From NCBI GenBank assembly GCA_029309925.1, contig JARKND010000001.1:1302001-1366000 (forward strand): a DNA stretch of 64,000 nucleotides, written 5' to 3'. The notes beneath the pieces are model-generated. The model did no database searches, was not told the origin of the DNA, and worked only from the letters and a program-made list of their open reading frames with translations. Below, one piece after another: positions 32,583-42,584 of the stretch. The position numbers were made by a program, and so were the translations under genes. The number at the start of each line of letters is the position of its first letter. Within the stretch, counting starts at the first letter, position 1. This DNA comes from Fulvivirgaceae bacterium JP3-4. Its GTDB lineage: Bacteria; Bacteroidota; Bacteroidia; Cytophagales; Cyclobacteriaceae.

Positions 32583-34928
32583 ATGCATCGCTTTTTACTA
32601 CTTGCAGTTTTTTTCTTTTTGTCGTTTGCTTCCTGGTCTCAAAAGTTCACCCTCAACGGCTACGTGCGCGATGCCGATAATGGTGAAGAGCTCCTGGGAG
32701 TTACGGTATACGTTCCGCAGCTGAAAGCCGGAACAGTCACAAACGACTACGGCTTTTATGCCATCACGCTCCCCAAAGGCACCTACGAGGTGCAATTCAC
32801 TTACGTTGGCTTCGATACTAGAACATTGACGATCGATCTTTCAAAAGACGTTTCTCAAAATATTGAGATGGCGTCTGAGGCGTCAGTCATCCAGGAAGTG
32901 GTGATCGAAGAAAAGGCCATTGATGAAAATGTTATCTCTGTTCAAATGAGCAAGAACACGCTCAACATGAACCAGGTGCGCAAGCTTCCGGCCCTTTTTG
33001 GTGAAGTTGACATCATTAAAAACATCCAGCTTCTTCCGGGCGTTGTATCGGCAGGCGAGGGAACGTCTGCTTTCTTCGTGCGCGGAGGAAGCGCAGACCA
33101 GAACCTCATCCTCATTGACGAAGCCCCCGTATACGACCCTTCACATTTATTTGGATTGTTCTCCGTCTTCAATGCGGACGTCATCAAGGACTCTGAACTG
33201 TACAAAGGGGGAATTCCTGCAAGATTCGGAGGCAGGCTTTCTTCGATCCTCGATGTTCGCACCAAGGATGGAAACAACAAAACCTTCGGTGCCGCGGGGG
33301 GTATTGGTTTGCTCGCGAGCCGCCTCGCTATTGAAGCACCGATTGTAAAAGACAAAAGTTCTTTTATCATTTCCGGAAGACGTTCATATGTCGATGGTTT
33401 TCTGAAAGTCGCTGGCGAAGATAATCTCGTGCATTTCTACGATATCAATGCCAAGTTCAATTTCCGGCACAACAACAAAAACAGATTTTTTCTGGCCTTC
33501 TATGCAGGTCGTGATGTGTTTAACTTCGGTGACGACTTTGCTTTCGCCTGGGGAAACAAAACAGGAACATTTCGCTGGAATCACCTGTTCAACGAACGCC
33601 TGTTTCTGAATACGTCCTTCATTGCAAGTCAGTTCGACTACAAGCTGGGCCTCGATGACGTGTCAAGTGGTTTTGAATGGACTTCCGATCTGCAGGAGAT
33701 GTCGCTGAAAAACGATCTTTCATATTCACTGAACGAAGCCAATGAGATCACGTTTGGTTATCACCTTACGGGAAGGAGATTTTCTCCTGGAGAAATTACA
33801 CCGACAAGTCCTGAGTCGCTGTTCACTACGCTCAAACAGCAGCACATGTATGCGCTTGATCACGGCATCTACCTCAGCAATCAGCAAAAGCTTACAGACC
33901 AGTTGCTCGTGGATTATGGTGTGCGCCTCTCCATTTTTCAGAATGTAGGTCGTGGAAACGTATACCTGTATTCTGACCCGCGCGAAAACGTCAAGATCGA
34001 ACGCATCGACACACTCTATTATGATAAGGGAGAAGTTATCAAGTCATACGTAAACCTGGAGCCACGCGTCAGCGTTCGCTACCTGCTGGGCAATGGTCAG
34101 TCACTGAAACTTTCTTATAATAGGATGGTGCAGAACACACACCTGATCTCGTCAGGCACCGTGCCGATCCCGTTCAATACCTGGAACCCGAGCAACTACT
34201 ACCTGAAGCCTCAGATCGCTGACCAGATTGCCGGTGGTTATTTCAGAAACTTCAAAGACAACCTTTACGAGTTTTCCGTGGAGGCGTTTTACAAGGACGT
34301 ACAAAACGTAACGGACTTTGCGGACAACGCCCAGTTGTTCTTCAATGAAAATCTTTCTGTGGAATACAGGCAGGGTAAAGCATGGTCATACGGAACGGAG
34401 TGGATGGTGAATAAAACATCCGGTAAACTGACGGGCATGGTGAGTTACACCTGGTCGAAAAGCATGCGCAAGATCGATGGTGTGAACAAAGGCAAAGAGT
34501 TTGTGGCTAACCACGATCGGAGAAATGTATTCAATGCACAGGCGACTTACGACCTCAATGAGAAATGGTCATTTGGCGCTGTGTTCACCTACAGTACCGG
34601 ACGTCCGATTTCTCTTTCCGAAGGGAGCTACGAATACGGATCTTACCGACCTGACATCCTCAGCGAACGCAACGGATATCGGTTGAAAGATTTTCACCGA
34701 TTGGACTTGTCAGCAACGCTCAATCCACGCAAAAATCTTTCAAGACGCTGGAAGGGACAATGGGTGTTTTCAATTTACAATGCTTACTACCGAAAGAATC
34801 CTTTCACAATTTATACACGCGCCCTTCAGGATGAAGACGGCAACGTAATCGACAAAGACAAAAAAGAAGCGCGACTGATCTACCTGTTCCCTGTGCTTCC
34901 GTCTGTTACATACAACTTCAAATTCTAG
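32583..34928 (+). CDS. TonB-dependent outer-membrane receptor
   Basis: 781 residues. Signal peptide ends near SWSQ. Residues about 22-105 are a carboxypeptidase-regulatory-like domain (FTLNGYVRDADNGEELLGVTVY, GTYEVQFTYVGFD), typical of Bacteroidota receptors. The plug (about 120-225) contains LLPGVVSAGEGTSAFFVRGG, NLILIDEAPVYDPSHLFG and IPARFGGRLSSILDV. The rest is a beta barrel ending with PSVTYNFKF, a terminal aromatic as required for outer-membrane insertion. It imports an unknown ligand using TonB energy. The DUF4249 lipoprotein follows after 2 bases and is the usual partner for this subclass, which is distinct from SusC/SusD pairs. Confidence 0.92.
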   Translation: MHRFLLLAVFFFLSFASWSQKFTLNGYVRDADNGEELLGVTVYVPQLKAGTVTNDYGFYAITLPKGTYEVQFTYVGFDTRTLTIDLSKDVSQNIEMASEASVIQEVVIEEKAIDENVISVQMSKNTLNMNQVRKLPALFGEVDIIKNIQLLPGVVSAGEGTSAFFVRGGSADQNLILIDEAPVYDPSHLFGLFSVFNADVIKDSELYKGGIPARFGGRLSSILDVRTKDGNNKTFGAAGGIGLLASRLAIEAPIVKDKSSFIISGRRSYVDGFLKVAGEDNLVHFYDINAKFNFRHNNKNRFFLAFYAGRDVFNFGDDFAFAWGNKTGTFRWNHLFNERLFLNTSFIASQFDYKLGLDDVSSGFEWTSDLQEMSLKNDLSYSLNEANEITFGYHLTGRRFSPGEITPTSPESLFTTLKQQHMYALDHGIYLSNQQKLTDQLLVDYGVRLSIFQNVGRGNVYLYSDPRENVKIERIDTLYYDKGEVIKSYVNLEPRVSVRYLLGNGQSLKLSYNRMVQNTHLISSGTVPIPFNTWNPSNYYLKPQIADQIAGGYFRNFKDNLYEFSVEAFYKDVQNVTDFADNAQLFFNENLSVEYRQGKAWSYGTEWMVNKTSGKLTGMVSYTWSKSMRKIDGVNKGKEFVANHDRRNVFNAQATYDLNEKWSFGAVFTYSTGRPISLSEGSYEYGSYRPDILSERNGYRLKDFHRLDLSATLNPRKNLSRRWKGQWVFSIYNAYYRKNPFTIYTRALQDEDGNVIDKDKKEARLIYLFPVLPSVTYNFKF

Positions 34929-34930
34929 AA

Positions 34931-35770
34931 ATGATCATGAGAACGCTAACAATATTTCTTTTTGCAATTGTGCTACTGGCTGCGTGTGATGAGCCCATCG
35001 AGCTGGATATTAACCAGGTGGACCCGAAGATCGTGATCGAAGGACTGGTAACCGACAAGCCAGGCTATCAGATGGTGAAAGTGTCACGCTCTGTTGGGTT
35101 TTATACGGAAGGAAAAACTCCGCGAATCACAAACGCAGTTGTGACAGTGGAAGACGATCTCGGTGAAGTTGTTTCCTTCACACACAATCCGCGCAACCAC
35201 CCTGACTCCGCTGGCATCTACCTGCCTCCTTCAGGATTTGTCGGAAAGATCGGCCGTACTTATACACTTCACGTGAATGCCGATGGCAAGGACTTCGAGG
35301 CTACCGATCAGTTACTTCCTGTGATCTCCATGGACTCACTCAAATACCGTGTCAGTGAATTTCAGGTGGAAGATCCCCGCGAAGATGGAAAGATCTATGA
35401 GTTGCTGATGTATGCCCGCGAACCTCAGCACGAAAAGAATTTTTATCTTTTTAAATTCTATCGAAACGATTCTCTTACATATTTTAATGAGACCGATATT
35501 TACTTCAGCGATGACGAGCTGCTTGCGGAAAATATCAACGGAGCTACTTCTCCGGTTTATTATGGAATAGATGATCAAGCTGTCGTGGAGGTTTATAGTA
35601 TGAGCAGGGTAGGGTATGTATACTACAGCGACTTGTTTTCGATACTCAACAACGATGGCGGAGGAATGTTCGGCCCGATCCCGGCATCACCCCGAACAAA
35701 CCTGAGCAACGATGCGATCGGCTTTTTCCAGGTCAGTGCCATTAATATCAGCGCTGTGAAGATCGAATAG
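34931..35770 (+). CDS. DUF4249 lipoprotein, partner of the TonB receptor
   Basis: 279 residues with lipobox LLAAC (Cys about 19) after a short hydrophobic signal. The mature start 'DEPIELDINQVDPKIVIEGLVTDKPG' is the DUF4249 signature. Such lipoproteins sit at the cell surface or outer membrane and probably cap or feed the receptor. ATGs at 34931 and 34937 are both usable starts. Total length is slightly below the common 300-400 residues but the reading frame is intact. Confidence 0.88.
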   Translation: MIMRTLTIFLFAIVLLAACDEPIELDINQVDPKIVIEGLVTDKPGYQMVKVSRSVGFYTEGKTPRITNAVVTVEDDLGEVVSFTHNPRNHPDSAGIYLPPSGFVGKIGRTYTLHVNADGKDFEATDQLLPVISMDSLKYRVSEFQVEDPREDGKIYELLMYAREPQHEKNFYLFKFYRNDSLTYFNETDIYFSDDELLAENINGATSPVYYGIDDQAVVEVYSMSRVGYVYYSDLFSILNNDGGGMFGPIPASPRTNLSNDAIGFFQVSAINISAVKIE

Positions 35771-35821
35771 TTTAACAAAGCTGTTTGGTTTTCAAGAAAG
35801 GGAGTTATCTTTCATTTTGGA

Positions 35822-38788
35822 ATGTTCAAGATGAAGAAATCGCTCCCTTTCTTTTTTGCCCTTCTGTCTTCTATAACCCTTTTCGCACAAACTGTCCTCG
35901 AGAACAACCCGCCATCCGTAAAATGGCGCCAGGTAAACACACCGCATTTTCGGGTGATTTTCCCGAAAGGATATGAGGAGCAGGGGCAGCGCGTTGCCAA
36001 TACACTCGAACACATACACGAAGAGGAATCTCAATCACTGGGAAGCAGACCCCGGAAGATTTCAATCATACTTCAAAATCAGTCAGCAATTGCAAATGGT
36101 TTCGTCAGTATGTTCCCAAGGCGTTCCGAGTTTTACGGTATGCCCCCGCAGGATTATAACTACCTCGGCAACAACGACTGGATGAATTTACTGGCCGCCC
36201 ATGAGTATCGACACATCGTTCAGTATCAGCATGCGATGCGTGGATTCAACAAGGCAATTTATTATCTGGTTGGCTCGCTTGGATTTGCCGGCATGGCACA
36301 GGCTGCAGCACCGATGTGGTTTTGGGAAGGCGATGCTGTGGTAACAGAAACTGCATTCACCGCTACCGGGCGCGGTCGCATTCCGGCATTCTCGCGCGTG
36401 TTCACAACCAACCTGCTTGAAGGAAGGACATTCAACTATCACAAACAATATCTTCGCTCGTACAAGCACAATATCCCGGACCACTACGTGCTGGGCTATC
36501 ACATGGTGAGCTATCTCCGCAAGCGAACAAATGATCCGGAGATCTGGGGAAAAATAACCAATCGCGCGTGGAGCGTTCCTTTTATTCCTTTTGCATTTTC
36601 AAACGCGATTAAAAAGGAAACGGGTCTTCATGTAACCACACTCTACAACGAGATGGCTGCTGATTTCAGGAAGACATGGAAAGCAGATCTCGACAAAATT
36701 GAGTTGACTCCACTCGAGCAGGTCTCGCACCGGAATTCGAAGGCTTATACTGACTACATGTATCCGCAAGCACTTGATGACGGAACTGTTATTGTGATGA
36801 AGAGCGGTATCGGAGACATCCAGACTTTCATCACGCTGAAAGATGGCCGTGAGAAAAAAATATTCCGTCCGGGAATCTTTAATGATGCGGGGATGCTTTC
36901 GCTTGGAGCGGATCAACTCGTATGGACTGAATATGGCTATGATCCGCGGTTCCAGGTAAAGAATTTTTCGCTTATCAAATCGGTCAACATCAAAAGCGGA
37001 AAGCGCAAAGTTATCGGAAGCCGAAAAGGGAGGTTTGGAAGTGCAGCAATCTCACCCGATGGCAAGACGGTCGCGGCCGTTGAGACCACGGTGGACTACA
37101 AAACCACTGTTCTCTTTATTAACACCGAGTCTGGTAATATTGAAAAGCGTATTGATAATCCTGAGAACTTTTTTTACTCCATGCCGCGCTGGTCACCGGA
37201 TGGAGGCCAACTTGTGGTTTTGAAAGGGAAAGATGGAAAGAAAACCATTACAATCATTGATCGCGCGAGCGGAGATCAGACCGATCTTTTCACACCTACC
37301 GCTGAAAACTTCGGACATCCGGTTTTGTTCGGAGAATACGTGTTATACAACTCGCCCTTGAGCGGGATCGACAATGTCTACGCGCTGAAAATTTCCAGCG
37401 GAGAGAAATTCCAGATTACGAGTAGCCGCTATGGGGCGTACAATCCATCGGTGCCTGCGGCCGGGAAATACATCTATTATAATGAGCAGTCGAAAGATGG
37501 AATGGATGTCGTGCGCGTGCCGTTTGACCCATCAACGTGGATTCCGCTGCAACCGCGCCCGGCTGTGGGCGTTCAGTATGCAAACATGCTGACTGAGCAG
37601 GAAGGTCATCCGGATTTTCTTGCACAGGCTGAGATGAAGCCATTGCCAGTTACGAAATTTTCAAAGGTCAGGGGAATCATCAATCCATACTCGTGGGGCC
37701 TGAATGTGGCGACAGACCTGACAGAAGCTACGGTGGGAATTCAGTCGCGCGATATTTTAAGCACAACTGAAGTCAATGTTGGATATGTTGTCGATATCTC
37801 CGAAAGAACAGGAAGCTGGCGTGCTGATTTCAGCTACCAGGGGTTCTATCCGATCATCGATATTTCCGCAAGGTATGCGAACCGTGATGTACTTCAGGGT
37901 AACCACGACTACGCACGCATCATCGGTGGCGATACCGTGCTTTTTGAAAGGCCTCTGCGGTTCACCTACACAGAAGCAACATTACAAGCCGGATTGCGCG
38001 TGCCACTGGTGCTGACACGCTCGAAATATTTTTCTGAAGTTTCGATTGCGTCCAATATCGGATATACGCGCGTTACCGATTTTAGAAACAGCATCACCGG
38101 AGGCGGGCGTTTACTCCCCGCAGAAAACATTGGCGACTCATCGATCTACTTCGGTTACATCGATAATGGAAATCTCATCTATAATCATGTTGAATTGTCT
38201 GTAACACATTTGCTCAAGCAAAGCAGAAGAGATATCAACAGCAGGTGGGGCCAGATGTTGTTCGTTAATGCATACGCTACGCCACTGTCCGAGGATTTTA
38301 CAGGCACACAGCTTTCCGCATACGCAGTGCTTTATTTTCCCGGGCTGTTCAAGCACCATTCGCTTTGGGGATATGGCGGATATCAGTATACTGCGCTGAA
38401 CCTGAATCGGAATTCAAAAGGCGAGCTTGAGAATTACACTTTCCGCACACGGATCCCATCTCCTCGTGGCCTTGGCGCATTACCACGCCTTGAAAATGTT
38501 TACACCTCGGCAGTGAACTACACGTTGCCGATCTGGTATCCCGACATTGCTATCGGGCCTTTGTTGAACATTCAGCGTTTTCGTCTGAACGGCTTCGTTG
38601 ATTACGCTTATGTTCAAAGTGACATTCAGCGCTATGCGACTTACTATTCAACGGCAGGTCTTGAGTTCCGTGCTGACCTGAACATCCTGCGCTTCTTTCC
38701 ACAGCTGGATCTGGGCGTGCGTGTCACTACCGGTTTAAAGCCAACCTTCACACAATTTGAAATGCTGATCGGAACCTTCAACTTCTAG
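35822..38788 (+). CDS. Zinc-metallopeptidase / PD40 propeller / outer-membrane barrel fusion
   Basis: 988 residues, signal peptide ending near LFAQ. Residues about 35-290 resemble gluzincin peptidases: H127-E-Y-R-H131 (AAHEYRHIVQ) with a downstream Glu in WFWEGDAVVTE (E169) as likely third zinc ligand. Residues about 320-600 are PD40 propeller blades (AAISPDGKTVAAVE, PRWSPDGGQLVVLKG). From about 640 the chain becomes an outer-membrane barrel (GIINPYSWGLNVATDLTEATVGI ... FEMLIGTFNF, terminal Phe), like the C-terminal surface-antigen barrels. The protein would thus present a peptidase and propeller at or under the outer membrane. All motifs are seen; activity and substrate are inference. ATG at 35831 is an alternative start. 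Confidence 0.78.
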   Translation: MFKMKKSLPFFFALLSSITLFAQTVLENNPPSVKWRQVNTPHFRVIFPKGYEEQGQRVANTLEHIHEEESQSLGSRPRKISIILQNQSAIANGFVSMFPRRSEFYGMPPQDYNYLGNNDWMNLLAAHEYRHIVQYQHAMRGFNKAIYYLVGSLGFAGMAQAAAPMWFWEGDAVVTETAFTATGRGRIPAFSRVFTTNLLEGRTFNYHKQYLRSYKHNIPDHYVLGYHMVSYLRKRTNDPEIWGKITNRAWSVPFIPFAFSNAIKKETGLHVTTLYNEMAADFRKTWKADLDKIELTPLEQVSHRNSKAYTDYMYPQALDDGTVIVMKSGIGDIQTFITLKDGREKKIFRPGIFNDAGMLSLGADQLVWTEYGYDPRFQVKNFSLIKSVNIKSGKRKVIGSRKGRFGSAAISPDGKTVAAVETTVDYKTTVLFINTESGNIEKRIDNPENFFYSMPRWSPDGGQLVVLKGKDGKKTITIIDRASGDQTDLFTPTAENFGHPVLFGEYVLYNSPLSGIDNVYALKISSGEKFQITSSRYGAYNPSVPAAGKYIYYNEQSKDGMDVVRVPFDPSTWIPLQPRPAVGVQYANMLTEQEGHPDFLAQAEMKPLPVTKFSKVRGIINPYSWGLNVATDLTEATVGIQSRDILSTTEVNVGYVVDISERTGSWRADFSYQGFYPIIDISARYANRDVLQGNHDYARIIGGDTVLFERPLRFTYTEATLQAGLRVPLVLTRSKYFSEVSIASNIGYTRVTDFRNSITGGGRLLPAENIGDSSIYFGYIDNGNLIYNHVELSVTHLLKQSRRDINSRWGQMLFVNAYATPLSEDFTGTQLSAYAVLYFPGLFKHHSLWGYGGYQYTALNLNRNSKGELENYTFRTRIPSPRGLGALPRLENVYTSAVNYTLPIWYPDIAIGPLLNIQRFRLNGFVDYAYVQSDIQRYATYYSTAGLEFRADLNILRFFPQLDLGVRVTTGLKPTFTQFEMLIGTFNF

Positions 38789-38808
38789 GAAAGGCACTCT
38801 AAATTTTT

Positions 38809-38839
38809 CTTGAAAATCACCATTTATACCCTATTTTTG
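38809..38839 (+). promoter_or_regulatory. Bacteroidetes-type promoter of the pyruvate dehydrogenase E2 gene
   Basis: CTTG (38809-38812), 19 bases, then TATTTTTG (38832-38839): the -33/-7 arrangement of the Bacteroidetes primary sigma factor. It leaves a leader of roughly 90 bases before the ATG at 38936 and starts 20 bases after the upstream gene's stop. Confidence 0.65.
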
Positions 38840-38935
38840 AACGCTTAAAGCGGTTGCTGACGTTACTTTATACAAGGCGGGTTCAGCACTGCTTTTATCT
38901 TTCTAATTAATTGATATTAAATCATTTAGTAAACA

Positions 38936-40564
38936 ATGGCAGAAATCGTACGGATGCCGAAAATGAGCGATACCATGACCGAAGGCGTTATCGCGAAGTG
39001 GCATAAAAAAGTAGGCGATACAGTGAAGTCCGGGGAGTTAATGGCGGAAATCGAAACCGACAAGGCAACTATGGACTACGAGTCTTTCAACGAAGGGACT
39101 GTATTATACCTTGGCGCTCAGGAAGGACAGGCAGTGAAAATCAATGATGTGCTTGCCATTGTTGGAAAGAAGGGTGAGGACTATTCTTCGTTGCTGGCAG
39201 GTGCCGGTAATGCTGCCGCGACTGGCGGAAAGGCCGAAGAGAAATCGGGCGGTGAGTCGAAGCCTCAGCAAACCTCTGCCCCCGCAGTACAGGCGATAGA
39301 TACGTCAGGCATCAAAGCCGAAATCGTGTATATGCCGAAGATGAGCGACACCATGACAGAAGGTGTGATCGCTGCGTGGCACAAGAAAGTGGGTGATCCA
39401 GTGAAGACAGGAGAACTGCTTGCGGAGATCGAGACTGACAAGGCAACAATGGAATATGAGTCGTACAACGCTGGTACGCTGTTATACATTGGTGCCGAGC
39501 CAGGAAAATCAGTTCCGGTCAACGGTGTTCTTGCAATCATCGGTGAAAAAGGAGCGGACTTTCAAACGCTGTTGAAAGCGAATGAAGCAAAGTCTGCCGG
39601 TGGTAGCGCGCAAGCTGCACCAAAGCAGGAAGCACCTGCTGCATCAGCACAGCCTGCAGAGAGTCATGCTGAGCCTTCATCAAACGGAAGAATTAAAGCA
39701 TCGCCACTGGCGAAGAAACTTGCTAAAGACAAAGGAGTAGACATCAGCAAGGTGCAGGGCACGGGTGACCAGGGAAGAATCACCAAGCGCGATGTAGAAG
39801 GCTACAAACCATCACAGGCTGCAGCACCAGCAAAGGCTGGTCAGGCCGCAGCTCCCGTGCAGTTACCAAAGATTGTAGGACAGGAGAGCTTCGAAGAGGT
39901 CCCTGTTTCTCAAATGCGCAAGACCATCGCGAAGAGACTTGCCGAAAGCAAATTCTCTGCGCCACACTTCTACCTCACCATGGAGATCAACATGGACAAG
40001 GCAGTCGAAGCGCGCAAGAGCATCAACGAGATCAGCCCGTTGAAAATCTCGTTCAACGACATGGTTCTGAAAGCTACCGCTGCAGCGTTGCGCCAGCATC
40101 CTGATGTGAACGTATCGTGGCTTGGTGATAAGATGAGAAAGAACCATCACATTCATATCGGAGTTGCCGTGGCCGTGAAAGACGGTTTGCTGGTTCCTGT
40201 AGTTCGCTTTGCCGACAATAAATCGTTGTCCCACATTGCAACGGAAGTGAAAGAGCTTGCCCAGAAAGCACACGATAAGAAATTGCAACCTGCCGACTGG
40301 GAGGGAAGCACGTTCACCATTTCAAACCTTGGTATGTTTGGTATCGAGGAGTTCACCGCGATCATCAACCCGCCAGATGCGTGTATTCTGGCCGTTGGTG
40401 GAATCAAGGAGACTCCGATCGTGAAGAACGGCCAGATCGTTCCTGGCAATATCATGAAGGTTACATTGTCGTGCGATCACCGTGCGGTCGATGGAGCGGT
40501 TGGTTCAGCTTTCCTCAAGACGTTGAAGGGATTGCTTGAAGATCCTGTTCGCATCCTGATTTAA
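38936..40564 (+). CDS. pdhC: Pyruvate dehydrogenase complex E2, dihydrolipoamide acetyltransferase
   Basis: 542 residues. Two lipoyl domains at about 1-78 and 128-205, each with the lipoylated Lys in ETDKATM. Ala/Pro/Gly/Lys-rich linkers separate them from a peripheral-subunit-binding domain (ASPLAKKLAKDKGVDISKV, about 255-290) and the catalytic domain (about 325-542) with the DHRAVDG active-site motif. It transfers the acetyl group from lipoate to CoA in the cytosolic complex linking glycolysis to the TCA cycle. E1 and E3 genes are not adjacent. Two lipoyl domains is within the normal range. Confidence 0.95.
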   Translation: MAEIVRMPKMSDTMTEGVIAKWHKKVGDTVKSGELMAEIETDKATMDYESFNEGTVLYLGAQEGQAVKINDVLAIVGKKGEDYSSLLAGAGNAAATGGKAEEKSGGESKPQQTSAPAVQAIDTSGIKAEIVYMPKMSDTMTEGVIAAWHKKVGDPVKTGELLAEIETDKATMEYESYNAGTLLYIGAEPGKSVPVNGVLAIIGEKGADFQTLLKANEAKSAGGSAQAAPKQEAPAASAQPAESHAEPSSNGRIKASPLAKKLAKDKGVDISKVQGTGDQGRITKRDVEGYKPSQAAAPAKAGQAAAPVQLPKIVGQESFEEVPVSQMRKTIAKRLAESKFSAPHFYLTMEINMDKAVEARKSINEISPLKISFNDMVLKATAAALRQHPDVNVSWLGDKMRKNHHIHIGVAVAVKDGLLVPVVRFADNKSLSHIATEVKELAQKAHDKKLQPADWEGSTFTISNLGMFGIEEFTAIINPPDACILAVGGIKETPIVKNGQIVPGNIMKVTLSCDHRAVDGAVGSAFLKTLKGLLEDPVRILI

Positions 40565-40633
40565 AATCTTAAATTTTTTATTTGAAATTGAAAAGAGTTT
40601 AAGTAGCCAGAATAGATTTGAAATCGTTACTAG

Positions 40634-40665
40634 TCCCGGTTGAATGATCGGGATTTTAATTTTTA
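40634..40665 (+). terminator. Hairpin with T-run between pdhC and hslV
   Basis: TCCCGGT (40634-40640) pairs with ATCGGGA (40647-40653), one G-T pair, 6-nt loop, followed by TTTTAATTTTT. It fits a terminator for pdhC. A full -7 match TAGATTTG (40613-40620) lies just upstream, though without a well-placed TTTG; if that promoter is real, the hairpin would sit in the hslV leader and act as an attenuator. Confidence 0.65.
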
Positions 40666-40669
40666 GACT

Positions 40670-41206
40670 ATGGAAAAAATTCACGCAACAACAATATTGG
40701 CGGTTTTGCACAATGGTCAGGTGGCCATTGGTGGCGATGGCCAGGCAACGATGGGTAACTACGTTGCGAAAAGTAATGTGCGCAAGATCAGGAAACTCCA
40801 CGATGGAAAAGTGCTAGCGGGGTTTGCAGGCTCCACTGCTGACGCATTTACGCTGATCGAACGTTTTGAAGAGAAGCTCAATAGTTACGGAGGGAACATG
40901 AAGCGCGCGGCCATTGAGCTTGCAAAAGACTGGCGTATGGATCGCTTCCTTCGCAGACTCGAAGCCATGCTGATCGTGGTGAACAAAGAAGAGCTCCTTG
41001 TTATTTCAGGAACGGGTGATGTTCTTGAACCTGATCATCAGGTTGCCGCCATCGGCTCCGGGTCGATGTACGCCCAGTCAGCTGCACTTGCCCTCAGAAA
41101 GCACGCTCCACATTTATCAGCCGAAGAAATTGTCCGCGAAAGCCTGAACATCGCTGCCGATATCTGTATTTACACCAATCACAATCTGGTGATTGAGAAG
41201 TTGTAA
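40670..41206 (+). CDS. hslV: ATP-dependent protease subunit HslV
   Basis: 178 residues. The short propeptide MEKIHA is followed by TTILAV, whose first Thr (T7) becomes the N-terminal nucleophile. [17 protein letters not shown]-like ([25 protein letters not shown] begins here) and the [16 protein letters not shown] segment are conserved HslV features. It forms the peptidase core of the HslUV (ClpYQ) proteasome-like machine in the cytosol. The ATPase partner hslU is not next to it in this window, which is common in this phylum. Confidence 0.95.
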   Translation: MEKIHATTILAVLHNGQVAIGGDGQATMGNYVAKSNVRKIRKLHDGKVLAGFAGSTADAFTLIERFEEKLNSYGGNMKRAAIELAKDWRMDRFLRRLEAMLIVVNKEELLVISGTGDVLEPDHQVAAIGSGSMYAQSAALALRKHAPHLSAEEIVRESLNIAADICIYTNHNLVIEKL

Positions 41207-41372
41207 GTTTCTTTCAACGCGAGCCGCGGAGTTGCGGAGTTCGCGAAGAATTGGATCTGAAAAATCAAACTTGAGGGGTCGAATTGGCACCGCTGGTTTT
41301 TGCTTCTCGTGGTGATTGCACACTTCGTGAATGAGTTTGCAGGCTCGAAGTGACGGACGGTTTAGAAACTGA

Positions 41373-41423
41373 GCTTCCTGGCTAACCGGTCCCCTGGCTT
41401 CCCGGCCCCCGGCATCCTGGCTC
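41373..41423. repeat. Degenerate 7-8-bp repeats (RGGAAGCC type)
   Basis: Read on the minus strand, the stretch before the AI-2E-type gene's stop-distal side divides into AGGAGCC, AGGATGCC, GGGGGCC, GGGAAGCC, AGGGGACC, GGTTAGCC and AGGAAGCT. The rest of the 217-base convergent gap (41207-41423) holds nothing recognisable. Confidence 0.6.
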
Positions 41424-42575
41424 CTAATCGACAGGCGGCTTCTTAATCTCATCCATCACTTTCTCCTTCACTTCCTTTTCCTTTACTTCTTCCTTGAGGT
41501 TTTCGACTGGAGGCGTGTGTTCAGTAGGATCTTGTTTTTTCAGTGCGGCATCATCATCTCCAAGAAGAATAACGAATGGTTTCAGGTGACTGGAATAGGA
41601 GAGAAGGATTTTCACGACTCCGATCGCAGGCACCGCGAGGATCATGCCTGCAATACCAAGTATTTTTCCACCGATCAGCAAAGCGATAATGGCTGCGAGT
41701 GCATTAATACTGACCTTCGATCCGGTGATGCGGGGTGTGATGAAGTTTCCCTCGAGAAACTGCACTACGGTAAAGACGATCACTACTCCGATAGCATACC
41801 AGTAACTGTCTTTTGTGATCAGTGCCATCAGTGTCGGGAATAATGCACCGATAAAAATCCCCACATAAGGAATAATTGTCAGGACCCCGGACAGCACTCC
41901 GAAAAAGATTGCGTGGTCAATTCCAAGCGCAAGCAATCCGATGGTGTTTAGTGCCGCAATGATCAGCGTAACCAGCAGTAGCCCGGAGATGTATCCCTGG
42001 ATAACATTCTCAATGTCTTTTTTCCACACCATCTCATCGTCATTGTTTGGAAGAAGTGCCAGGAAGAATTGCTTGAACTTCTCACGGTAGATAAGCAGCA
42101 GAAAAAGATATATAGGAATTTGAATGAGTGTTGACAAGGTGTTGGTTGTCGAAAGCAGAAACGCACCAACATAGACGCTGACACTTTTTGCAAAGTCCTG
42201 GATCATCTTGTTTTGTTCGGTCTTGTCAATGTTGAACTGCTCACTGACAGTGGCGCTGATCTGAATAACGAACGAATTAAATCTGGATTCCAGGTTAGGC
42301 AGGTCATTTGCAAGTTCTACGATCTGATGTACCAGCACCCATCCGAGCAAACCAAGCACGACAATCGTTCCGACAAGCGTGATTGTGACCGCAAGCGTAA
42401 GTCCTGTCTTTTTTTCAATACGTTTGACAACAGGCAACATGACCACGGATAGAAAAGCAGCGAAGGCAAGCGGCACCACAATATCGCGGCACAGCACAAC
42501 CGCAGTAATCGCCAGCGCGATGATGATCATCAATTTATAGATGTACCCGAGCCTGTCAAACTTTCTAATAGTCAT
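41424..42575 (-). CDS. AI-2E family (PerM/YdiK) transporter
   Basis: 383 residues, seven to eight hydrophobic helices. The family pattern is clear: paired N-terminal helices (LMIIIALAITAVVLCRDI, VVPLAFAAFLSVVMLPVV), a long amphipathic middle region, then 'GILTIIPYVGIFIGALFPTL'-like sequence (VLTIIPYVGIFIGALFP) and 'EGNFITPRITGSKVSINALAA'. The last 45 residues are a charged Lys/Glu tail (EEVKEKEVKEKVMDEIKK) predicted disordered. Members export small molecules or act as Na+/H+ antiporters; the name does not establish AI-2 transport. Starts 9 bases after the aminotransferase gene: operon. Confidence 0.88.
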   Translation of the reverse strand: MTIRKFDRLGYIYKLMIIIALAITAVVLCRDIVVPLAFAAFLSVVMLPVVKRIEKKTGLTLAVTITLVGTIVVLGLLGWVLVHQIVELANDLPNLESRFNSFVIQISATVSEQFNIDKTEQNKMIQDFAKSVSVYVGAFLLSTTNTLSTLIQIPIYLFLLLIYREKFKQFFLALLPNNDDEMVWKKDIENVIQGYISGLLLVTLIIAALNTIGLLALGIDHAIFFGVLSGVLTIIPYVGIFIGALFPTLMALITKDSYWYAIGVVIVFTVVQFLEGNFITPRITGSKVSINALAAIIALLIGGKILGIAGMILAVPAIGVVKILLSYSSHLKPFVILLGDDDAALKKQDPTEHTPPVENLKEEVKEKEVKEKVMDEIKKPPVD

Positions 42576-42584
42576 GAACCTAAG

